From contig CM046861.1 in the NCBI GenBank assembly GCA_025617745.1, forward strand, positions 16,217,563-16,281,562: DNA of 64,000 nucleotides, given 5' to 3'. Below the pieces are notes generated by a model. That model was not told the DNA's origin and ran no database searches. It saw only the letters and a program-made list of their open reading frames with translations. The position numbers and the translations under genes were made by a program. Of the stretch, positions 53,246 through 62,400 are shown in pieces (position 1 is the first letter of the stretch; each line of letters begins with the position of its first letter). The stretch is from Heliocidaris erythrogramma. Taxonomy: Eukaryota; Echinodermata; Echinoidea; Camarodonta; Echinometridae.

Positions 53246-53744
53246 GTGAAGACCGAACACAGCTACCAGTCGCATCCCAAAACAAAACTTCATCTCCAGA
53301 TCTCCTATGAAAATTGCGAACACCTTCTTCTGTGAAACATATGACGTAAAACGGTTTGGCTGAGATTTTTTGAATAACCCCAGGAACGATGCCTGGTAAT
53401 TCTGCCATATAACGCGTTTTCAACTTGATGAGGCTCTCAAGCTCATCTTTATCCTACCTTAGAAATGTTCTACTCTCACTAGATATTTTTTGTAAAACGT
53501 TTAGATTGCAACCGATCGAGTCTCTATTACCAGACAAACAAATAGATTCTTCCATATTACTTAGTTTATCTATATACATTTTCATCGGCATCGACCCTAA
53601 ACTGAACTGTTTTCTAAGATCGCTTCTAATATTACCGGCAACGTTTCTACTATTCATTTCATTTCGCCTATGCTTAACACTTCCACTATATGAGAGATGA
53701 AATGAAATGACTTGGAGACAGCTATGTTTACTTTTACAGTACAT
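53246..53744 (-). pseudogene. Exon E: MULE transposase, part with first Asp
   Basis: It continues SVKHRRNEMNSRNVAGN to LQKISSESRTFLR. It then has an in-frame TAG (53454-53456) and goes on with DKDELESLIKLKTRYM and EVLFWDATGSC. The Asp at 53274-53276 is the likely first catalytic residue of the DDE triad. The frame then runs into the inserted TTAA element. Confidence 0.68.
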
Positions 53745-54739
53745 TCCTCAAATGTACACTTTGCGTAGGTACGGAATATAATTTCTGGAAATCGGTTCTT
53801 AGCTACGGTTACATTATGATGCCTAAATGCGAATACACAGTAAGGGTTGCTTTCCTTTAACCCATTCATTACGATATGTTCCCAGTTATTACGCTCAAAT
53901 TGTCTACCCTTCTGATTCTGTCTTAATTTATTCCACTCGTTTTCTGGAAATATGAAGGATGTACACTCAGGCAAACTGTACATGAAAAAATCGTTTTCCG
54001 CGCAATTATTATGAGATTCATTTACTGTAGAAACAGGGGTTGATTGATTACATAACAGGTTGACGGAACTCTTTTGAACGACGGTAGACGAATTTGATTC
54101 AGGTGTGATATCATTGTTAACCTGTTCCTTTTCCGATTTTACTGGGGTATCTAACGAATAGATTTCATCTGACGATTTGTTAATATTTGCCGTACAGAGG
54201 TTACTTTCATCACTACTTGATTCATTGCATCCCCTAAGATCTACGTCGAGTTCTGATTCACATGTATTTGAATTAGCCAAATCATTTTGCTTTGACTCGA
54301 TTTCAGATCTCGCAGGAAGGGACTGTCCTTCAGATTGAGCTGGAGTATTTTGCCTTAAATCTACGGGGATTTGATGTTTTAGTTCGTCTGCCATGTTTTC
54401 GTTTTCAATTTCAACGTCAACATTTACGGCGACGTCATCCCTGGCTACGTTTATGAGATTCCTATTTCTATGACTCGTTTTCTTTACATGTTCCAATTCT
54501 GGGCTTGAGAGGGCGGTATCTGTCTGTAATGACATTGGAGAGGATGTTACCCTTCTTCCCTGTATATCATTTTGAAAATAGGATGCTTCACTATCACCGT
54601 CTTGTAATTCTGCCGACACATCATTTAAACCCTCAGTAATAGACCTATCATCTGCGACACGCTCGACTGAAATATTTTGAAGAGTACTATTTGATATTAT
54701 CAGCTGCCCATTCCACACTAATTGACGTCCCCCCCCCCC
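53654..54739 (-). pseudogene. Exon E: acidic linker and Cys-containing domain
   Basis: A frame after the C-run reads RQLVWNGQLIISNSTLQN and then a long acidic, Ser/Asn-rich linker. Near its end is NPYCVFAFRHHNVTVAKN, then YAKCTFEECTVKVNI, which looks like the small zinc-binding/FLYWCH-like domain found before many MULE transposase cores. A frameshift near 53670 follows. The domain name is tentative. Confidence 0.55.
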
Positions 54740-55373
54740 CATGACAATTGTCAACCCCACAATGAAATAAAACACCCCTTCCACTAACGATTGTTTTGGG
54801 TATCTTCATGCACGTGTAATGATACCATTTCTTGCAACCGTCACAGCTCATATACTGTTTACTTTTGTCATATGTTGTCATGCAAATGCAGTGGAGATTT
54901 TTTTCTTTTTTACCCTTCCCATCAACAACCCAATTATCTGACATGCGCTTAGCCTTTTTAGGGCGAGGACCCAATTCACTTAAGATATCCTGAGCTACAT
55001 TAGAATTGGAATCTATCACATTTTCCAGTTCCTGATCATTATTAATGTTTCCACTATCTACACGTTTTTCCATCATTGCACAATGAACCATCTTTTGAAT
55101 ATTACCCCTGTTTCCGCTCCAATATCTTTGAAGCAAAATAACTGACTTTTTATGGCGCGTAGTTGGCCATCCTAGCTTAACAGCAACTTGCTTGTAGAAA
55201 TTCGTGTCAAACACCGGGAGATTTAGACCACCAATAACGTCAACTATTGCATTTGCAATTTCCTCGAAATTAATCCGCGTGCGCTTACCTTTAGAAAACC
55301 GTTTCTTGGGCGGTGAACCACCGAGTATTTGACACTTCTGATCGAGTTGAGGATGAGGACCCTGATCTAGTTC
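54740..55373 (-). CDS. Exon E, N-terminal part: PHD finger
   Basis: The exon starts after the acceptor aaattgcag with ELDQGPHPQLDQK. A helical basic region follows (RINFEEIANAIVDVIGGL to QRYWSGNRGNIQKM). The PHD-type C4HC3 finger is at 54744-54890: CIC, CDGCKKWYHYTC and CGVDNC. PHD fingers usually read histone H3 tails, which could guide target choice or regulation. The frame is broken immediately downstream at the C-run 54730-54739, so it ends artificially with SVEWAADNIK at 54687. Confidence 0.8.
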
Positions 55374-56353
55374 CTGCAATTTGTAAAAGGATAATACGGA
55401 AAATACAAAATTAATAAGCAAAGTAAACGACCGAAAGAGAGATGAGCCAAAATGTTGAAATTTCCAATGTATCCATGACTGATCGATGGTATATATCTTT
55501 GCTTCAAAGTTTGTCTAATTTTTCTTAGTATTCAGTACACTTTAGAAAATATCTGTATATTTCCAGGGGGAAAATACAGATTAGTTTTGTATTTAATCTG
55601 ATGTTATTTGTACATGTTCTGTGACATCAATGTCACAGGAAAAAGTAACAACCAATCTGTATTTTTACATCAGAAGTTATGGCGACTCTGCTGACGCCAG
55701 ATTTGCTGTAAAATTACACAGACATTTTTTTTTCAGTGTAGGCCAACGATAAAGTGTAGATACAGTATATATATTGAAAAATATCGGAGGATATGTACTA
55801 GAACCCTAATTCCTACACGCATCGAAATACTGGTTCAATATGATCTACACAAATGCAAATAAGAAGACTGTATGCACTTGATTTGTTAGAAATGCTAAGA
55901 TTTTACATCTGAAAGTTCAACAATTCAGGAACATTATATTATGACATTCCGGTTTATCCCTGATATTTGACTAAGATATTACCAATAATATAGGTAAGGC
56001 CTAACTAGGAAAGAGGATTTATAATACAAGCGACTTTATATGATGAAAATAGATATATCATAAGTATCGACCACAAGGAAGAACAACGGCATTTTGTAAA
56101 TACTGCTGAATTTGGGTCATCCTCCGTTTTTTGACCTCATGTAAACGTTGTATTTTATGAAATGTATGTGGTTTTCTTAATACGGAAATAAATACAAACA
56201 AACATCGAAGCTCGAACACCCAGCTACATGAATGAAGTTGATTATTTCCGTTTCTTTAAGTCTGTTTTAACTAATACATGTCCACAAAATTCACCACTTG
56301 CAGATGCCACATTTAAGCGATGACATTTTCAGATGATTTAAAGTATAATGTAC
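55374..56353 (-). other. Intron between exons D and E
   Basis: AT-rich intron of the element gene. ATATCTGTATATTTCC and 'cagattagttttgtattt' near 55550-55600 and 'ctgtatttttacatcag' near 55657 form loose inverted motifs. No gene. Confidence 0.5.
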
Positions 56354-56579
56354 CTTGAGTATTTCATCAATGTCTTCTTGCTGAGAACGGATACTTTCAG
56401 TGTGGTGTCGAAGTGACTTTCTCCTTCTTCCTCGCCCTGTTCTGGTTGAGTTAACGTCCCCTATGAATTTACTTTGAAGTAAAATGTCGCTCCTGTACCA
56501 TTCGCTTTTGTTGTTATGAATCATGAGGAGAGTCGATGAGTGTCCACACGCTGAAACCCCTATGATGTAATCTGGTAGC
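56354..56579 (-). CDS. Exon D: basic segment
   Basis: The acceptor is gtgatgtag and the donor GTACAT. It reads LPDYIIGVSACGHSSTLL, then NSTRTGRGRRRKSLRHH, a possible nuclear localisation or DNA-binding stretch, then QQEDIDEILK. It joins exon E in phase 0. No domain recognised. Confidence 0.62.
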
Positions 56580-57117
56580 CTACATCACAAGCAGAGAAAA
56601 TGACATATATGTTGGTATTATGACGAGACCAAAATTAAGAAATAAACTGAACTTATAGAGTATGTTTAAATGCATTTTATTACAATTTGATTAGGATAAG
56701 GTTCTATAAAATAGAATTTATGTTCAGAAGAAATCAACCGGACATTTGTCTGGGAACAATGTAATTTGAAACATTGAAAAAAATCTTGGAAAAAACATTT
56801 TGCTTTCTGTTCACTGCAACGAGTTCGTTAAACATCTCAGCTTTTCAAACTACAGATAAAATAATAAAAAACATGTCGCCTCACGTTTCACTTGAATCCC
56901 CCTCCCAGTAATTCCGCATTTGGACACACGCTGGTCAAATATTTGTTCCCATTATTTTTATATTATAAAATGAAATACTCGCCATCACTTTAAAGGGGGC
57001 TTTTGATCCTTTTTTGACCAATACACCGACATCACACTAGACTGACATCGTTATTATATCCATATACAAATAAGAAGTCAGTAGAATAGAATACAAAGAA
57101 AAACATTGTTCACTTAC
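56580..57117 (-). other. Intron between exons C and D
   Basis: AT-rich; nothing recognised. Confidence 0.5.
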
Positions 57118-57178
57118 ATAAAACCATCTAGAATTTCTACTGCAATTGCTTCATCAGCATCACATCCAAAAGGAGAAG
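57118..57178 (-). CDS. Exon C: small exon
   Basis: The acceptor is ctcctgtgcag and the donor GTAAGT. It reads SPFGCDADEAIAVEILDG. Phases 1 in and 2 out match the neighbours. Confidence 0.62.
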
Positions 57179-57269
57179 CTGCACAGGAGGGAGACATATA
57201 ACTTTAATAAGTATAAATAGTAAACAAAGGGATATCTATAATACTGATTGTATTGTGAAAAGGGTTCTA

Positions 57270-57725
57270 GGACTCCTACCCCCTGGAGAACCACCCCCGG
57301 ATAACCACCCCTAGGATAACCACCCTCTAGGACAACTACCCCCCAGGACAACTACCCCCTAGGGCAACCACCCTCTAGGACGACTACCCCCCTAGGACAA
57401 GTACCCCCCGGATAACTACCCCCCAGACAACTACCCCATAGGACAACCACCCTCTAGGACAACTACCCCCCGGACAACTACCCCCAGGGACAACTACCCC
57501 CCGGACAACTACCCCCCGGACAACTACCCCCAGGGACAACTACCCCCCGACAACTACCCCCGGACAACCACCCCCTAGGACAACTACGGGGGGTAGTTGT
57601 CCGGGGGTAGTTGTCCTAGAGGGTGGTTGTCCTAGGGGGTAGTTGTCTGGGGGTAGTTATCCGGGGGGTACTTGTCCTAGGGGGGTAGTCGTCCTAGAGG
57701 GTGGTTGCCCTAGGGGGTAGGTGTC
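57270..57725. repeat. Inverted minisatellite ('ggacaactaccccc')
   Basis: About twenty ~14-18-bp units of the type CTAGGACAACTACCCCC run to about 57585. They then reverse to GGGGGTAGTTGTCCTAG units to about 57720. The order of unit variants is mirrored, so the arms form one long imperfect palindrome centred near 57586. A second reverse piece lies at 57815-57872. It lies in the intron between exons B and C. Confidence 0.9.
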
Positions 57726-57925
57726 CGGATACGTGTGAAAAGATATAAATTTGAAGAGATGTATCAACAGCTTAAGCACATACATTTAGATCAATATTGA
57801 CTAACAAAGTAAAGAGGGGGTAGTTGTCTTGGGGGTAGTTATCCGGGGGTACTTGTCCTAGGGGGGTAGTCGTGATTGACATGATTGAGTCTCGCGAGCG
57901 AAAGTTCATGAAAATTCATTTTCAC

Positions 57926-58729
57926 CTGCTTTAAAGCTTGATTTGCTCTTCTGTCGATATGTTAAATCATTGTCGGGGAACTCTCGGACAGTAGCCGCCT
58001 TTCGACGTCGGGTCGAAGAAGTCGGTATCTGTGGCTGGGTAGATGTCGGCACTTGTGGCTGACGGGTTGGTGGCTGAGTAGATGTCGGCATCTTTGGATG
58101 GCGTCTTGGTGGTTGAGTAGGAGACCTCACCCGCTGTGGCTGACGGGTTGGTGGCTGGGTAGATGTCGGCATCTGTTGGTGACGACTTGGTGGTTGAGTA
58201 GATGTCGGCATCTTTTGGTGACGACTTGGTGGTTGAGTAGGAGACGTCACCCGCTGTGGCTGACGGGTTGGTGGCTGGGTAGATGTCGGCATGTGTGGCT
58301 GTCGGGTTGGTGGCTGGGTAGATGTCGGCATCTGTTGGTGACGACTTGGTGGTTGAGTGGGAGACGTCACCAGCTGTGGCTGACGGGTTGGTGACTGGGT
58401 AGATGTCGGCATGTGTGGCTGACGGGTTGGTGGCTGGGTAGATGTCGGCACTTGTGGCTGACGGGTTGGTGGCTGAGTAGATGTCGGCATCTGTTGGTGA
58501 CGACTTGGTGGTTGAGTAGGAGACGTCACCCGCTGTGGCTGACGTGTTGGTGGCTGGGTAGATGTCGGCATCTGTTGGTGACGACTTGGTGGTTGAGTAG
58601 GAGACGTCACCCGCTGTGGCTGACGGGTTGGCGACTGGGTAGATGTCGGCATGTGTGGCTGACGGGTTGGTGGCTGGGTAGATGCCGGCATCTGTTGTTT
58701 CTGCTCAACTTGCTGCTCTGTTTTACACC
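57926..58729 (-). CDS. Exon B: Pro/Thr/Gln tandem-repeat exon
   Basis: The acceptor (ttatattcacag) and donor (GTGAAA after AAA GCA G) give 804 nt that fit the phases of exons A and C. Most of it is tandem 13-residue repeats of two types, MPTSTQPPTRQPQ and RVTSPTQPPSRHQ. A basic tail follows (SSTRRRKAATVREF). It is low-complexity and probably a disordered linker. Copy number is likely to vary between element copies. Confidence 0.65.
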
Positions 58730-59214
58730 CTGTGAATATAAAATCTACACAAGTTAACTATCTGGAGCAGTTACTTATACATACACTTGTTTATTTATGA
58801 TTCATTGTGAAAAGTACTTTTGTATTTTATTTTATATATGCTACCGAAACAAGTTGTACTTATATGAATGCAGAAGAAATAAATTAATTAAAAAATCAAT
58901 TGTGGATTTCACTTTCACAGTACTGTAGTTGGTACAAAAAGCACTTTGCATAATTCGAGAAGATCGAAAAAGAGAATAGACGTGAACCCTGTACTGCACA
59001 ATCAGGAAAAATGAAATAAAAATTTCGTTATTATGAATAATTAGCAATCCTATCACAAATAACAGATCAAAGTGTTCTTTTAACCATCAAATACTGTTCG
59101 ATTTATATTAAAGAGTGAAATGGTGGAACTTAATTTTTGGATCGACCTTATTACACTTATATTTTTATTTACACGCACAGACACATATACTGTATAATAT
59201 ATTGGGAAGCCTAC
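58730..59214 (-). other. Intron between exons A and B
   Basis: AT-rich; nothing recognised. Confidence 0.5.
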
Positions 59215-59490
59215 CTGTGGAGGTTAAGATTGATGGTTTTGGTAGTGTTGAGGTTAAGATTGATGGTTTTGGTAGTGGAGGGAAGGATGACGTTGATGAA
59301 ACGTCCACGGATGAACCTCCACCATCAGTCTCAGGCCACATGATCTCTACCATCTTCCTGTAGACCACATGTAGTAGCCGGGAACGCCAGTACACTCGCT
59401 GAGATGTAGTCCGTCTCGAGCCCACAACTTCTTGTTGCTTGTAGGATAGTATGGGGTGACGTCCATCCACGAAGCACCTTCCTCGTGGCA
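59215..59490 (-). pseudogene. Exon A: SGNH/GDSL-hydrolase C-terminal remnant
   Basis: It reads KLWARDGLHLSE, the Asp-x-x-His block (block V) of SGNH/GDSL hydrolases. After a frameshift near 59400 it continues with VYWRSRLLHVVYRKMVEIMW and SSTSSFPPLPKPSILTST. The donor GTAGGC follows ACA G at 59215. The N-terminal part with the catalytic Ser is missing because the satellite begins at 59491. In the satellite's own frame an ATG (59529) reads MLSKLSGSYCLNF straight into this exon. Either the exon was truncated by the array, or the array now supplies the 5' end. Confidence 0.55.
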
Positions 59491-62400
59491 GAAGTTTAAA
59501 CAGTAAGATCCAGACAACTTGCTAAGCATAGCGACCTATACCACGATAAAGCTGAATATCTCCTCTTTTCCATGGTGTAAACAGCTAAGAATATGAAATG
59601 TCTTGCGAACATTTATAACACTTTTTCTGCAGAACTTCATTATTGAGTTACGTGAAGCTGCATAGAATATTACACTGGCGCTATTGTTCATGCGAAGCGT
59701 AATAATATCGAGAATATAGCCGTGTTGAAGTTTAAACAGTAAGATCCAGACAACTTGCTAAGCACAGTGACCTATACCATGATAAAGCTAAATATCTCCT
59801 CTTTTTCATGGTGTAATCAGCTAAGAATATGAAATGTCTTGCGAACATTTATAACACTTTTGCTGCAGAACTTCATTATTGAGTTACGAAGCTCCATAAT
59901 ACAGTACGAGCGCTCTAATGCGGAGTGTAATATTTCGAGAATATGTGCCGTGTTGAGGTTTAAACAGTAAGATCCAGACAACTTGCTAAGCACAGTGACC
60001 TATACCATGATAAAGCTAAATATCTCCTCTTTTTCATGGTGTAATCAGCTAAGAATATGAAATGTCTTGCGAACATTTACAACACTATTTCTGCCGAACT
60101 TCATTATTGAGTAAGGTGAAGCCCCGTAATACCGCACTGGCGCTATTGTTCATACGAAGTGTAATATTTCGGGAATATGTGCCGTGTTTAGGTTTAAACA
60201 GTAAGATCCAGACAACTTGCTAAGCATAGTGACCTATACCATGATAAAGCTGAATATCTCCTCTATTTCATGGTGTAATCAGCTAAGAATATGAAATGTC
60301 TTGCGAACATTTACAACACTTTTTCTGCAGAACTTCATTATTGAGTTACGTGAAATCCGCATTGGCGCTAATGTTCATACGAAGTGTAACATTTCGAGAA
60401 TATGTGCCGTGTTGAAGTTTAAACAGTAAGATCCAGACAACTTGCTAAGCATAGCGACTTATACCACGATAAAGCTGAATATCTCCTCTTTTCCATGGTG
60501 TAAACAGCTAAGAATATGAAATGTCTTGCGAACATTTATAACACTTTTTCTGCAGAACTTCATTATTGAGTTACGTGAAGCTGCATAGAATATTACACTG
60601 GCGCTATTGTTCATGCGAAGCGTAATAATATCGAGAATATATGCCGTGTTGAAGTTTAAACAGTAAGATCCAGACAACTTGCTAAGCATAGCAACCTATA
60701 CCATGATAAAGCTGAATATCTCCTCTTTGTCATGGTGTAAACAGCTAAGAATATGAAATGTCTTGCGAATATTTATAACAATTTTTTGCAGAACTTCATT
60801 ATTGAGTTACGTGAAGCTGCATTGAATATTGCACTGGTGGTATTGTTCATGCGAAGCGTAATAATACCGAGAATATAGCCGTGTTGAAGTTTAAACAGTA
60901 AGATCCAGACAACTTGCTAAGCATAGCGACCTATACCATGATAAAGCTGAATATCTCCTCTTTGTCATGGTGTAAACAGCTAAGAATATGAAATGTCTTG
61001 CGAATATTTATAACACTTTTTCTGCAGAACTTCATTATTGAGTTACGTGAAGCTGCATAGAATATTGCACTGGTGGTATTGTTCATGCGAAGCGTAATAA
61101 TATCGAGAATATATGCCGTGTTGAAGTTTAAACAGTAAGATCCAGACAACTTGCTAAGCACAGTGACCTATACCATGATAAAGCTAAATATCTCCTCTTT
61201 TTCATGGTGTAATCAGCTAAGAATATGAAATGTCTTGCGAACATTTACAACACTATTTCTGCCGAACTTCATTATTGAGTAAGGTGAAGCCCCGTAATAC
61301 CGCACTGGCGCTATTGTTCATACGAAGTGTAATATTTCGGGAATATGTGCCGTGTTTAGGTTTAAACAGTAAGATCCAGACAACTTGCTAAGCATAGTGA
61401 CCTATACCATGATAAAGCTGAATATCTCTTCTATTTCATGGTGTAATCAGCTAAGAATATGAAATGTCTTGCGAACATTTACAACACTATTTCTGCCGAA
61501 CTTCATTATTGAGTAAGGTGAAGTCCCGTAATACAGTACGAGCGCTTTAATGCGGAGTGTAATATTTCAAGAATTTGTGCCGTGTTGAAGTTTAAACAGT
61601 AAGATCCAGACAACTTGCTAAGCATAGTGACCTATACCATAATAAAGCTGAATATCTCTTCTATTTCATGGTGTAAACAGCTAAGAATATGAAATGTCTT
61701 GCGAACATATATAACACTTTTTTCTGCAGAACTTCATTATTGAGTTACGAAGCTCCATAATACAGTACGAGCGCTCTAATGCGGAGTGTAATATTTCGAG
61801 AATATGTGCCGTGTTGAGGTTTAAACAGTAAGATCCAGACAACTTGCTAAGCATAGTGACCTATACCATGATAAAGCTGAATATCTCCTCTATTTCATGG
61901 TGTAATCAGCTAAGAATATGAAATGTCTTGCGAACATTTACAACACTTTTTCTGCAGAACTTCATTATTGAGTTACGTGAAATCCGCATTGGCGCTAATG
62001 TTCATACGAAGTGTAACATTTCGAGAATATGTGCCGTGTTGAAGTTTAAACAGTAAGATCCAGACAACTTGCTAAGCATAGCGACCTATACCATAATAAA
62101 GCTGAATATCTCCTCTATTTCATGGTGTAAACAGCTAAGAATATGAAATGTCTTGCGAACATTTATAACACTTTTTCTGCAGAACTTCATTATTGAGTTA
62201 CGTGAAGCTGCATAGAATATTGCACTGGTGGTATTGTTCATGCGAAGCGTAATAATACCGAGAATATAGCCGTGTTGAAGTTTAAACAGTAAGATCCAGA
62301 CAACTTGCTAAGCATAGCGACTTATACCACGATAAAGCTGAATATCTCCTCTTTTCCATGGTGTAAACAGCTAAGAATATGAAATGTCTTGCGAACATTT

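Larger units (their letters stand above)
48631..59490 (-). pseudogene. Spliced element gene: SGNH end, repeats, PHD, MULE transposase, USP, Ulp1
   Basis: Five minus-strand exons join in frame: 59490-59215, 58729-57926, 57178-57118, 56579-56354 and 55373-48631. Splice phases agree at all four introns. The domain order is SGNH-hydrolase C-terminus, Pro/Thr/Gln repeats, a basic region, PHD finger, Cys-containing domain, DDE transposase, USP and Ulp1. The original product would exceed 2000 residues. Lesions: frameshifts near 59400, at the C-run 54730-54739, near 53670 and near 51600; an in-frame TAG at 53454-53456; and a TTAA element at 52306-53245. The rest of every segment is open, so decay is recent. 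The transposase core is unlikely to be made whole from this copy. The USP-Ulp1 frame is intact. Confidence 0.75.

Noticed and set aside
58053-58757. Two Trp-rich plus-strand frames (WLTGWWL repeats)
   Set aside because: They are the antisense of the Pro/Thr/Gln repeat exon, which has splice support on the minus strand.
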